Position numbers and translations under genes: made by a program. A stretch of 10,226 bases of DNA from Bacteroidia bacterium (GTDB lineage Bacteria > Bacteroidota > Bacteroidia > Bacteroidales > Dysgonomonadaceae), in the NCBI GenBank assembly GCA_030539475.1, contig JAUNRY010000057.1:318-10543 (forward strand). Direction: 5' to 3'. The notes beneath the pieces are model-generated. The model was not told where the DNA came from. It ran no database searches and saw nothing but the letters and a program-made list of their open reading frames with translations. Positions 1-6,285 of this stretch are shown here, piece after piece (the first letter of the stretch is position 1; each line of letters starts with the position of its first letter).

Positions 1-744
1 CCAAACAACGCGGTTTCCCTCAACGTGTTCAATCCGGGAGAAATAGCCTCCACGGCAGGAACATCGGGCGTGGTGTACGGCGTACTGGGCGAAGTAAATT
101 ACGACCCACTCTCGCGCGTAAACACTTTTGCGCATGTGAACCATACGCCGCAAAATCCGAGGTTGGGTGTGCTGCTCTGCATAAACGGAACGGGAATTCT
201 GAATTCATGGATTAAGCGGAATTTCATTCAGTCGGGATTGAGCTACAACGATATGAACGAGCTTGCCGCGAAATCCGTCATCGGCTCAAAAAGCATTTCG
301 GTGATTCCTTTCGGCAACGGAGCAGAACGGGTGTTGGAAAACAAAAATCCGGGATGTTCCGTTCACGGCATCAATTTCAATATCCACAACATTTCAGATG
401 TGGTTCGTGCCTCGCAGGAAGGCATCGTATTTTCGTTCAACTACGGAATGGAAATTATGAAACAAATGGGAATGAGCATACGCGTAATTCGCGCCGGAAA
501 CGCCAATATGTTCCTAAGCCCCGTGTTCCGGCAAACGCTGGCGGGCGTTACCGGAGCCACCATCGAGCTGTTCGATACCGATGGCGCGGCAGGCGCGGCA
601 AAAGCCGCCGGAATGGGTGTTGGTATTTATTCTTCCAACGAAGAAGCATTTGCGTCGCTGAAAAAAATAGCTGCCGTTAAACCGGACCTATCCCGGGCGC
701 AAGCCTACGAAGATGCCTATCAACAATGGAAATCATATCTATAA
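1..744 (+). CDS. xylB: Xylulokinase, C-terminal half (partial at 5' end)
   Basis: FGGY-family sugar kinase that phosphorylates D-xylulose with ATP to xylulose 5-phosphate in the cytoplasm. The reading frame is open from base 1, and 247 residues are present against about 490 for the family, so the start lies outside the window and the GTG at 25 is internal. Visible are the STAGTSG phosphate-binding loop (fragment residues 17-23), PFGNGAERVL (about 103-112) and the RAGNANMF...FRQ stretch (about 164-178), which matches the second FGGY signature. The catalytic Asp of this family lies just before the PNNA that opens the window, so I infer it is encoded a few bases outside. The stop codon is 14 bp before xylA, so co-transcription is likely. 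Assignment to xylulose rather than another sugar rests mainly on the neighbouring xylA and xylE. Confidence 0.93.
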   Translation, partial: PNNAVSLNVFNPGEIASTAGTSGVVYGVLGEVNYDPLSRVNTFAHVNHTPQNPRLGVLLCINGTGILNSWIKRNFIQSGLSYNDMNELAAKSVIGSKSISVIPFGNGAERVLENKNPGCSVHGINFNIHNISDVVRASQEGIVFSFNYGMEIMKQMGMSIRVIRAGNANMFLSPVFRQTLAGVTGATIELFDTDGAAGAAKAAGMGVGIYSSNEEAFASLKKIAAVKPDLSRAQAYEDAYQQWKSYL

Positions 745-758
745 ACAATCATAAAACA

Positions 759-2081
759 ATGGAAACAAAAAAAGAATTTTTCCCCGGAATCGGGAAAATC
801 GAATTTGAAGGAAAAGAAAGCAAAAACCCGCTGGCATTCCGTTACTACGATGCCGAAAAAGAGGTTTACGGCCGCAAAATGAAAGACTGGTTCAAATTTT
901 CAATGGCGTACTGGCATACGCTTTGCGCCGAATCGAGCGATCCGTTTGGCGAGAAAACCAAGGATTTCGCGTGGAACAACGGTGAAAGCGCCATTGAAAA
1001 GGCCAAAAAGAAACTTGATGCCGGATTTGAGTTTATGCAGAAAATGGGAATTGAATATTTCTGCTTTCACGATATTGATCTGATTGAAGAAGGCAACTTC
1101 ATCGAGGAATACGAATCGAACCTGAAACAAATTGTAGCCTACGCCAAGCAACGAATGGCCGAAACCGGCATCAAGCTACTTTGGGGAACGGCTAACGTTT
1201 TCAGCCACAAACGCTATATGAACGGTGCGGCCACCAACCCCGACTTCGACAGCGTGGCTTATGCCGCCACTCAAATCAAAAACGCGTTGGATGCCACCAT
1301 CGAACTCGGCGGCGAAAACTACGTGTTCTGGGGCGGCCGCGAAGGGTATATGAGCCTTCTCAATACCGATATGAAACGCGAAAAGGAACACCTGGCGATG
1401 ATGCTGGGTAAAGCGCGCGATTATGCTCGTTCCAAAGGCTTTAAAGGAAACTTTTTCATAGAACCCAAACCCATGGAACCCACCAAGCATCAATACGATA
1501 CGGATGCCGAAACGGTTATCGGATTTCTGCGTGCAAATAACCTCGACAACGATTTCAAACTGAACGTGGAAGTAAACCATGCTACACTGGCCGGACACAC
1601 TTTCGAACACGACCTGCAATGCGCGGTGGATGCCGGGCTGCTGGGCTCTATCGATGCCAACCGGGGCGATTACCAGAACGGTTGGGATACCGACCAGTTT
1701 CCCATCGATTTGTACGAACTCACACAGGCAATGCTTGTCATTCTCAAAGGCGGCGGATTACAGGGCGGCGGCACAAATTTCGACGCTAAAACCCGCCGCA
1801 ATTCCACCGATTTGGAGGATATCTTCATCGCGCACATTGCCGGAATGGATGCATTTGCCCGTGCATTGGAAGCCGCGGCGGGTATTTTGGAAGAATCGCC
1901 TTACAGGCAAATGCTGGCGAACAGATACGCTTCATTCGACAGCGGCAAGGGAAAAGAGTTTGAAGAAGGCCGGTTATCGCTGGAAGATATGCGCGAATAT
2001 GCTCTCTCGTTAGGAAAAGAACCGACTCAGATAAGCGGCAAACAGGAACTTTACGAAGCAATTGTAAATATGTATATTTAG
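759..2081 (+). CDS. xylA: Xylose isomerase (class II)
   Basis: Converts D-xylose to D-xylulose with two divalent metal ions; cytoplasmic. The 440-residue length fits class II enzymes. Active-site residues are all present: His104 and Asp107 in FHDID, VFWGGREGY (189-197), Glu235 and Lys237 in IEPKP, Glu271 and His274 in VEVNH, Asp299 in SIDANRGD, Asp310 and Asp312 in GWDTDQF, and Asp342 in NFDAK. By position these match the E. coli XylA metal ligands and catalytic His with an offset of about three. I chose the ATG at 759 because METKKEFFPGIG is the expected N-terminus; the in-frame ATG at 726 would overlap the xylulokinase gene and add 11 unrelated residues. The leader is A-rich without a Shine-Dalgarno, normal for Bacteroidetes. 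This clade includes the isomerases thought to have been passed to anaerobic fungi such as Piromyces. Confidence 0.98.
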   Translation: METKKEFFPGIGKIEFEGKESKNPLAFRYYDAEKEVYGRKMKDWFKFSMAYWHTLCAESSDPFGEKTKDFAWNNGESAIEKAKKKLDAGFEFMQKMGIEYFCFHDIDLIEEGNFIEEYESNLKQIVAYAKQRMAETGIKLLWGTANVFSHKRYMNGAATNPDFDSVAYAATQIKNALDATIELGGENYVFWGGREGYMSLLNTDMKREKEHLAMMLGKARDYARSKGFKGNFFIEPKPMEPTKHQYDTDAETVIGFLRANNLDNDFKLNVEVNHATLAGHTFEHDLQCAVDAGLLGSIDANRGDYQNGWDTDQFPIDLYELTQAMLVILKGGGLQGGGTNFDAKTRRNSTDLEDIFIAHIAGMDAFARALEAAAGILEESPYRQMLANRYASFDSGKGKEFEEGRLSLEDMREYALSLGKEPTQISGKQELYEAIVNMYI

Positions 2082-2176
2082 CGGAATGAATACGATAGAG
2101 CCAAGACAGTCGACAAAAAATTTTCAGACTAAAAAATTATAGAAAAGATACAAATTTGAAGATAAAAGCTACTAAG

Positions 2177-2238
2177 ATTAACCATAAAAAATGAGGTTTG
2201 TGAAATTAACAGAAATCCTTATTTCCAATATGGTTAAT
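2177..2238 (+). repeat. 10-bp perfect inverted repeat in the xylA-xylE spacer
   Basis: ATTAACCATA at 2177-2186 is the exact reverse complement of TATGGTTAAT at 2229-2238, with 42 bp between. The arms could base-pair in the xylA-xylE transcript, forming a long-loop stem directly before the hairpin at 2241-2271, or could be a pair of protein half-sites. The 42-bp loop contains an ATGAGG (2191-2196) that also occurs in the following hairpin. Confidence 0.55.
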
Positions 2239-2240
2239 GC

Positions 2241-2280
2241 TATGAGGAGCAAAACTTTTTCGTACCTCATAATTTTTTAT
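2241..2280 (+). terminator. Possible intrinsic terminator or attenuator after xylA
   Basis: TATGAGG (2241-2247) pairs perfectly with CCTCATA (2265-2271) around a 17-nt loop, and AATTTTTTAT follows at once. The stem is short and only moderately GC-rich, so any termination is probably partial. It lies 160 bp past xylA and 82 bp before xylE. The CCTCAT arm can also pair with ATGAGG at 2191-2196, which would break this hairpin. Confidence 0.4.
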
Positions 2281-2361
2281 ATGTTTCATTCTTTTTTTGA
2301 AACTTTCTATTCATCTAACAGTCTTTGTTCTTGATTCTTTTGCCTAATAATTTATAAATAA

Positions 2362-3747
2362 ATGAACTACAACAAAACATACATTTTTGGGATTACACTG
2401 GTGGCAACGCTGGGAGGTTTACTATTCGGTTATGATACGGCCGTAATATCGGGAGCCGAAAAATCGATTGAAGCATATTTAATCAGGCCGTTAGGATTGA
2501 GTTCTCTCATTCACGGAGCCACGGTATCAAGCGCACTTATAGGATGTATTATCGGTGGAATCTTATCGGGAGTATTTTCAAACCGATTCGGCCGGAAGAA
2601 AACATTGCTCATTGCCGCTGTTTTGTTTTTTATATCGGCTTTAGGTTCGGGTTTTCCCGAAACATTTTTCTTCACCAAAGGCGAATCCTCTCTCGCATTG
2701 CTGCTGACATTTAATTTCTACCGCGTTATCGGAGGAATAGGTGTTGGGCTGGCTTCGGCCGTTTCGCCGATGTATATCAGTGAAATAGCTCCTGCCGATA
2801 TTCGTGGTCGATTGGTTTCGTTTAACCAGTTCGCCATTATCTTTGGTATGCTGGTGGTGTATTTTGTGAATTGGGGCATCGCATTGGGACAAAGTATCGA
2901 GTGGATAAACGATTTGGGATGGCGATACATGTTCGCGTCGGAAGCTGTTCCTGCGGCTTTGTTCGGCATTCTGTTGTTTTTGGTTCCCGAAACGCCGCGT
3001 TACCTGGTATTATCGAATCGCGACGAAAAAGCGCTGTCGGTTTTGAATAAGATTAATATCGATAAATTGAGAGCAAAAGCCATCTTTTCCGATATTAAAC
3101 AATCCATTGGGCGGGTTACGGAACGGTCGAGCGTTTTCGCGTACGGAAAAGTGGTTATCATTATCGGAATCCTGTTATCGGTGTTTCAGCAGTTTGTGGG
3201 AATAAATGTGGCGTTGTATTATGCGCCGCGTATTTTTGAGAGCATGGGTGCGGCCAAAGACGCGTCGATGCTGCAAACCATCATTATGGGATTTGTGAAT
3301 GTGGTGTTTACCGTGGTGGCTATTCTTATGGTAGATAAATGGGGCAGAAAGCCGCTACTCATTACCGGCTCCATTGGTATGGCACTGGGGATGTTCGCCA
3401 TTTCGTGGTTGTCTTATAACGAAATTATCGGTATCAGCACGTTGGTATTTATCATTGTTTATACCGCGTCGTTTATGATGTCGTGGGGCCCTATTTGCTG
3501 GGTTTTGATATCGGAAATATTCCCGAACAAAATCCGAGGACAGGCGGTGGCCATTGCCGTGGCGGCACAATGGACTGCCAATTACCTGATCTCTTCTACC
3601 TATCCGGCCATGATGGAATACAGCGGAGCATTAACCTACGGTTTCTACGGATTAATGGCTGTTCTTTCTGCTCTTTTCGTATGGAAAATGGTTCCGGAAA
3701 CCAAAGGAAAGTCGTTGGAAGAGATGGAGAAGTTGTGGAGGAAGTAA
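2362..3747 (+). CDS. xylE: D-xylose/H+ symporter, MFS sugar porter
   Basis: Inner-membrane major facilitator protein of the sugar porter family with 12 predicted helices, 461 residues. Family signatures are GYDTAVISG (23-31), NRFGRKK (74-80), PMYISEIAPADIRGR (136-150), VPETPR (208-213), QQFVGIN (276-282), DKWGRKP (325-331) and VPETKGKSLEEME near the C-terminus. The residues that bind xylose in the E. coli XylE structure (Gln168, Gln288, Gln289, Asn294, Trp392, Gln415) all have counterparts at a constant offset of 12: Gln156, Gln276, Gln277, Asn282, Trp380 and Gln403. The proton-coupling pair corresponds to Asp25 and Arg121. That conservation and the adjacent xylA make xylose the probable substrate. 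The start ATG at 2362 follows an A/T-rich leader without a Shine-Dalgarno. Confidence 0.95.
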   Translation: MNYNKTYIFGITLVATLGGLLFGYDTAVISGAEKSIEAYLIRPLGLSSLIHGATVSSALIGCIIGGILSGVFSNRFGRKKTLLIAAVLFFISALGSGFPETFFFTKGESSLALLLTFNFYRVIGGIGVGLASAVSPMYISEIAPADIRGRLVSFNQFAIIFGMLVVYFVNWGIALGQSIEWINDLGWRYMFASEAVPAALFGILLFLVPETPRYLVLSNRDEKALSVLNKINIDKLRAKAIFSDIKQSIGRVTERSSVFAYGKVVIIIGILLSVFQQFVGINVALYYAPRIFESMGAAKDASMLQTIIMGFVNVVFTVVAILMVDKWGRKPLLITGSIGMALGMFAISWLSYNEIIGISTLVFIIVYTASFMMSWGPICWVLISEIFPNKIRGQAVAIAVAAQWTANYLISSTYPAMMEYSGALTYGFYGLMAVLSALFVWKMVPETKGKSLEEMEKLWRK

Positions 3748-3805
3748 GATTATGATGTATAAAAACATTGAATGGATTTTCCGGCATATAAGAGTTTTTT
3801 CCGAT

Positions 3806-3840
3806 TTTGTTCTTGGCAAACAAAAAATATTGTAACTTTG
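3806..3840 (+). promoter_or_regulatory. Promoter of tRNA-Pro, Bacteroidetes type
   Basis: TAACTTTG at 3833-3840 is an exact match to the Bacteroidetes -7 consensus TAnnTTTG and lies 16 bp before the mature tRNA 5' end. The nearest TTTG for a -33 box is 3806-3809, with a 23-bp spacer, slightly longer than the usual 19-21. Transcription should start about 5-8 bp after the -7 box, giving a very short 5' leader for RNase P to remove. Confidence 0.7.
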
Positions 3841-3856
3841 CATCCACAAAATTAAT

Positions 3857-3930
3857 CGGGGTGTAGCACAGTTGGCTAGCGCGCCACGTTCGGGACGTGG
3901 AGGTCGGATGTTCGAGTCATCTCACCCCGA
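3857..3930 (+). tRNA. tRNA-Pro, anticodon CGG
   Basis: A 74-nt cloverleaf. The acceptor arms CGGGGTG (3857-3863) and CACCCCG (3923-3929) pair perfectly. The D arm begins at 3866 and carries the GG of its loop. The anticodon stem CCACG/CGTGG encloses the loop TTCGGGA with anticodon CGG at 3891-3893, which reads CCG proline codons. The T stem GGATG/CATCT has one G-U pair and encloses TTCGAGT. The discriminator base is A3930. The 3' CCA is not encoded, since CAA follows, so it must be added by the CCA-adding enzyme. Acceptor sequence and anticodon both agree with bacterial tRNA-Pro. Confidence 0.97.
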
Positions 3931-3973
3931 CAAAAAACAAGAAAGTAATCCATAACTTTCTTGTTTTTTGTTT
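3931..3973. terminator. Intrinsic terminator after tRNA-Pro, probably bidirectional
   Basis: CAAAAAACAAGAAAGT (3931-3946) and its perfect reverse complement (3955-3970) form a 16-bp stem with an 8-nt loop. The T-rich 3' arm provides the U-tract. Because the stem is symmetrical, the same element can also end the - strand transcript of the winged-helix gene, whose stop lies at 3990. It begins on the base directly after the tRNA discriminator, so tRNA 3' processing must cut at the foot of the hairpin. Confidence 0.88.
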
Positions 3974-3989
3974 AAAGGCCATGCGATAT

Positions 3990-4274
3990 TCATAGTTTTA
4001 AATATCCTTTCAACGCTTCCACATATTCCCCAAAAGCTTTCACGCCCGCAGGTGTTATTTTGCAAACCGTGCGGGTTCGTTTTCCGGCAAATCCCCGCTC
4101 CACTTCAATATAGCCCGCTTCGTTCAGCTTATCGATTTGCACGCTCAGGTTTCCCGATGTCGATTTTGTGGTGTCTTTCAGGTAAACAAAATCGGCTTCT
4201 TCCACCGAAATGAGTATCGACATTATGGCTAACCGAAGTTCGGAATGAAGTAAAGGGTTGAGTTCCTTAAACAT
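3990..4274 (-). CDS. Winged-helix transcriptional regulator (HTH_34/MarR-like)
   Basis: A 94-residue protein that is essentially one winged-helix DNA-binding domain. It has the N-terminal helix LNPLLHSELRLAIMSIL, a recognition helix around residues 38-52 (TSGNLSVQIDKLNEAG), a basic beta wing around 57-72 (RGFAGKRTRT) and a C-terminal helix likely to mediate dimerisation. It resembles the short single-domain regulators of the HTH_34 type that are common in Bacteroidetes. No ligand domain is visible. The ATG overlaps the last 8 bases of the upstream membrane protein gene, so the two are translationally coupled. The likely role is dimeric control of its own operon through the palindromes at 4885-4928. 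The ligand or signal is unknown. Confidence 0.85.
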   Translation of the reverse strand: MFKELNPLLHSELRLAIMSILISVEEADFVYLKDTTKSTSGNLSVQIDKLNEAGYIEVERGFAGKRTRTVCKITPAGVKAFGEYVEALKGYLKL

Positions 4275-4848
4275 TTTTCCGCCCTTTCCAATTCAAAATA
4301 TGTCCGGGAATAACCATCATTACCAGAAATATAAGTGCGAACACAAGAATAACCTCGTATCCTTTCACAATCAAACACAAATAGGAAAGTATGATTCCTG
4401 CGAATCCCGAAAAAATCAGCGGTTTAAACTGAATTATCAATCCGGTAATGGCTGTACCGATTCCCATTAATAAAATCACAATAAATAAAATCGGTAAAGA
4501 CCATAGGAACATTGCAGAGGTTGAAACAACCAAACTTGCTACTCCGAACGCAATCCATACGTAGGCGATAATTTTATCGATGTATGTTTTTACGCCTTTT
4601 TCTTGCTTTCTCAGCGCCCACATCATTGCCGGATAACCGATGACGGGAATGAGAAACCACAAATAGTTCCATTGCGGGTTTCCCGTTGTAGAAAACAGAT
4701 ACCAAACCAATACCGAAACCACGATGGTGGCGTAGCCCCAAATAAGGAACGGAATGCCGTTGCCTTTTTCCAATTTTTGTTGTGTGTTGCGAATCATTTG
4801 CGAGATGAGTTCTAAACTCTCTTTCTCGTTGAGTTGTTTTTCTTCCAT
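4267..4848 (-). CDS. Six-helix membrane protein of unknown function, paired with the regulator
   Basis: A 193-residue protein with a charged, probably cytosolic N-terminus (residues 1-30, predicted helical, rich in Glu and Lys) and about six hydrophobic segments at roughly 32-53, 60-79, 92-112, 114-138, 142-161 and 164-183. It ends with IPGHILNWKGRK, a positively charged tail. There is no signal peptide, enzyme motif or transporter signature that I recognise. Membrane proteins of this size are often encoded next to HTH_34 regulators in Bacteroidetes, so it may sense a membrane signal or titrate the regulator, but this is inference. The ATG at 4848 is the only sensible start and lies about 55 bp after the -7 box at 4901-4908. 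Confidence 0.8.
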   Translation of the reverse strand: MEEKQLNEKESLELISQMIRNTQQKLEKGNGIPFLIWGYATIVVSVLVWYLFSTTGNPQWNYLWFLIPVIGYPAMMWALRKQEKGVKTYIDKIIAYVWIAFGVASLVVSTSAMFLWSLPILFIVILLMGIGTAITGLIIQFKPLIFSGFAGIILSYLCLIVKGYEVILVFALIFLVMMVIPGHILNWKGRKNV

Positions 4849-4884
4849 TTTGTTCGTTTTTTTGAGGATGAATAATTGAGTTTA

Positions 4885-4942
4885 TGAATCGATTCAGGTG
4901 CAAATATAAATCAGTTTATAATATAAACCATATTTTTGTCAA
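4885..4942 (-). promoter_or_regulatory. Promoter and probable operators of the membrane protein/regulator operon
   Basis: On the - strand, TATATTTG (4908-4901) is an exact TAnnTTTG -7 box, though no good -33 TTTG stands at the right distance. An overlapping sigma70-like pair TTGACA (4942-4937), 16 bp, TATAAA (4920-4915) is also present. Two palindromes flank the -7 box: GTTTAT-AAT-ATAAAC at 4914-4928, inside the promoter spacer, and the perfect 12-mer TGAATCGATTCA at 4885-4896, over the expected transcription start. Both positions are typical of repressor sites. The winged-helix protein encoded by this operon is the natural candidate to bind one of them. Confidence 0.55.
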
Positions 4943-4976
4943 AAAAACTTTTGAATTTAACTTTGTTTAGTAAACA
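4935..4976 (+). promoter_or_regulatory. Apparent + strand promoter and palindrome pointing into lrp
   Basis: TTTG (4935-4938), 19 bp, then TAACTTTG (4958-4965) fits the Bacteroidetes -33/-7 consensus exactly in sequence and spacing. It is directed away from the - strand promoter and towards the 3' end of the lrp gene, which lies on the opposite strand. The palindrome TGTTTA-G-TAAACA (4964-4976) overlaps the end of the -7 box and the expected start site, and shares its GTTTA/TAAAC half-sites with the palindrome at 4914-4928. No real gene lies downstream on this strand; a 10-codon ORF opens at 4976. Activity is unproven. Confidence 0.4.
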
Positions 4977-4979
4977 TGG

Positions 4980-5453
4980 CTATTCGCGAGGGGATTCTTT
5001 TAGAATAGGAATTTCGCGTTTCACGCTCTGGCTCAATGAGATCATGGTTTCTGTGGCTACAACTCCCGCAATTTCCTGAATTTTATTATTCAATAAATCC
5101 ATGAGGTGTTCGTTGTCTTTGGCGTAAAGCTTAACAAGAAGGGTGTAGGGGCCTGTGGTAAAGTGACATTCGGTAACTTCGGGGATTTTTTCGAATTCGG
5201 GAATCACGTTTTTGTACATGGAGCCTTTTTCGAGCTTTACACCGATATAAGCGCTGGCGGCATATCCGAGAATTTTGGGGTTTACGTGGTAGCCCGAACC
5301 GGTGATGACGTTGTTCTCTATCATGCGCTGAACGCGCTGATGAATGGCTGCACGCGATACTCCGCATTGGTCGGCGACGTCTCTGAATGGAATGCGGGCG
5401 TTCTGCGAAATAATCTCAAGTATTTGTCTGTCTAATTTGTCTATTTTTTCCAT
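4980..5453 (-). CDS. Lrp/AsnC-family transcriptional regulator
   Basis: A 157-residue protein of the usual length for the family. The N-terminal helix-turn-helix spans about residues 4-60 (KLDRQILEIISQNAR, then the recognition segment VSRAAIHQRVQRM), followed by a linker and a RAM (regulation of amino acid metabolism) domain at about 66-145 (VTECHFTTGPYTLLVKLY). The family forms octamers that bind DNA in response to amino acids or related metabolites. The effector-site loop reads TGPYT where many members have GDYD, so the ligand may differ from leucine; it cannot be named from sequence. The gene stands alone, separated from ispD by 139 bp and from the membrane protein gene by 131 bp, with its own promoter. 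Confidence 0.93.
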   Translation of the reverse strand: MEKIDKLDRQILEIISQNARIPFRDVADQCGVSRAAIHQRVQRMIENNVITGSGYHVNPKILGYAASAYIGVKLEKGSMYKNVIPEFEKIPEVTECHFTTGPYTLLVKLYAKDNEHLMDLLNNKIQEIAGVVATETMISLSQSVKREIPILKESPRE

Positions 5454-5477
5454 GGGAATTTATTTTAAATAATAGGC

Positions 5478-5485
5478 CAAAGATA
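5478..5485 (-). promoter_or_regulatory. -7 box of the lrp promoter
   Basis: On the - strand TATCTTTG (5485-5478) matches TAnnTTTG exactly and lies 24 bp before the lrp start codon. The -33 region is poor: TTTTA at about 5505-5501 is the nearest candidate. The spacing would give a leader of roughly 20 nt without a Shine-Dalgarno, usual in this phylum. Confidence 0.6.
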
Positions 5486-5527
5486 GAGAAAAAGTTATAA
5501 TAAAATAGCATTTTGTGAAGTTATTTT

Positions 5528-5550
5528 AATAAAACGGGTGTTTTTAACAC
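5528..5550 (-). terminator. Weak possible terminator after ispD
   Basis: On the - strand GTGTT-AAA-AACAC (5550-5538) can form a 5-bp hairpin, followed by CCGTTTTATT. It lies 43 bp past the ispD stop. The stem is short and the T-tract is broken, so this is only a candidate for the end of the xse operon. The rest of the gap 5454-5592 is AT-rich, with a 9-bp direct repeat CAAAAAGTA at 5582-5590 and 5594-5602. Confidence 0.3.
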
Positions 5551-5592
5551 GAAATTGGGTTGAAATAATGATTATCTTTTACAAAAAGTAAA

Positions 5593-6282
5593 TCAAAAAG
5601 TATTTTTTCTGATTAAAAACTCCGCGAATTCCAAATCGAAAGGCGTGGTGATTTTTATGTTTCTTTCGTCTCCCTGCACCAGTTTTATCTGCATGCCATT
5701 GTCTTCGGCAACCGATGCATCGTCGGTAAATTCCTCGCGATAAGGAATTTCATAGGCGTTTTTCAGCAAATCGGCCGGAAAAACCTGCGGAGTTTGTACT
5801 ATGCGAATCCGGGCACGATCGAAAGTTTTATTTTCGTATCCGTGCATGAGGCGAACACTGTTTTTCTCTTCGATAACGGGAATTACTCCGCACCTAAAAT
5901 CGAAAGCTTCGCGGTAACACCGTTCAATTACTTCTTTGGTTACAAACGGCCGGGCTGCATCGTGAATACCCACAATTTCGTCTTCCGAAATTTCTGCCAA
6001 TCCGTTTTTCACGGATCGAAACCGCGTTTCGCCACCATAGACAACGGTGTGCGGAAGCTGAAAATTGTGCCTCCGGCAGAGTTCGCTCCAGAAATTGTGA
6101 AATTCTTCCGGCAGAACAACCACAATACGCATTCTGTAATCGAAATCATAAAAAGCCTCAATGGTTCGCATGAGCATGGGTTTTCCGCCGATAGGCTGAA
6201 ATTGCTTGGGAATTTCTCCACCGGCACGTAATCCTTTGCCACCGGCCACGATAACTACGCTGAAATGTTGTTCGGGAACCAT
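5593..6282 (-). CDS. ispD: 2-C-methyl-D-erythritol 4-phosphate cytidylyltransferase
   Basis: Third enzyme of the non-mevalonate isoprenoid pathway: joins CTP and methylerythritol 4-phosphate to give CDP-methylerythritol; cytoplasmic. 229 residues, normal length. Signatures are the nucleotide-binding loop AGGKGLRAGGEIPKQF (13-28, with Arg19 and Lys26 equal to the catalytic Arg20 and Lys27 of E. coli), GGETRFRSVKNGL (83-95), GIHDAARPFVT (105-115), QTPQVF (163-168), TDDASVAE (187-193) and NIKIT with Lys210. All key residues are present. The start ATG is 3 bp after the xseB stop, so it is the last gene of the xse operon. No second IspF domain is fused. The similar ribitol-phosphate cytidylyltransferases are less likely because the TDDASV and NIKIT motifs are intact. 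Confidence 0.95.
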   Translation of the reverse strand: MVPEQHFSVVIVAGGKGLRAGGEIPKQFQPIGGKPMLMRTIEAFYDFDYRMRIVVVLPEEFHNFWSELCRRHNFQLPHTVVYGGETRFRSVKNGLAEISEDEIVGIHDAARPFVTKEVIERCYREAFDFRCGVIPVIEEKNSVRLMHGYENKTFDRARIRIVQTPQVFPADLLKNAYEIPYREEFTDDASVAEDNGMQIKLVQGDERNIKITTPFDLEFAEFLIRKNTF

Positions 6283-6285
6283 GGC

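Larger units (their letters stand above)
2082..2361 (+). promoter_or_regulatory. xylA-xylE intergenic region
   Basis: This is 280 bp of AT-rich DNA with no convincing gene. It holds a 10-bp inverted repeat (2177-2186 with 2229-2238), a 7-bp hairpin followed by a T-run (2241-2280), and a small 6-bp inverted repeat GTTTCA/TGAAAC (2283-2288 and 2298-2303). No exact TAnnTTTG box is present; TAATTTAT just before the xylE start is only a weak resemblance and would leave almost no leader. The length and symmetry suggest that xylE expression is adjusted separately from xylBA, either by partial termination or by a regulator. Which of these applies cannot be told from the sequence. Confidence 0.5.

Noticed and set aside
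726..758. Upstream in-frame ATG extending xylA by 11 residues
   Set aside because: It lies inside the xylulokinase gene, the added residues match nothing in the family, and the ATG at 759 gives the standard N-terminus.
1176..1619. Open frame of 147 codons on the - strand
   Set aside because: It is wholly antisense to the conserved core of xylA and has no recognisable domain; it is a by-product of xylA codon use.
1579..2013. Open frame of 144 codons on the + strand in another frame of xylA
   Set aside because: It overlaps active-site codons of xylA, its composition is unlike a folded protein (rich in Trp, Arg, Pro, Cys), and it has no family match that I recognise.
2345..2356. TAATAATTTATA as a -7 box for xylE
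   Set aside because: It lacks the final G of TAnnTTTG and would put the transcription start at or inside the start codon, so it is too weak to list as a promoter.
3857..3930. tRNA-Pro as an attachment site of an integrated element
   Set aside because: No integrase, no duplicated tRNA 3' end and no foreign-looking genes follow; the downstream repeat is a terminator stem.
5582..5602. Direct repeat CAAAAAGTA twice
   Set aside because: Short, A-rich and partly inside the ispD stop region; two copies of this kind are expected by chance in AT-rich spacer DNA.
5794..6231. Open frame of 145 codons on the + strand
   Set aside because: It is antisense to ispD, whose motifs are intact on the other strand, and it has no promoter or domain.
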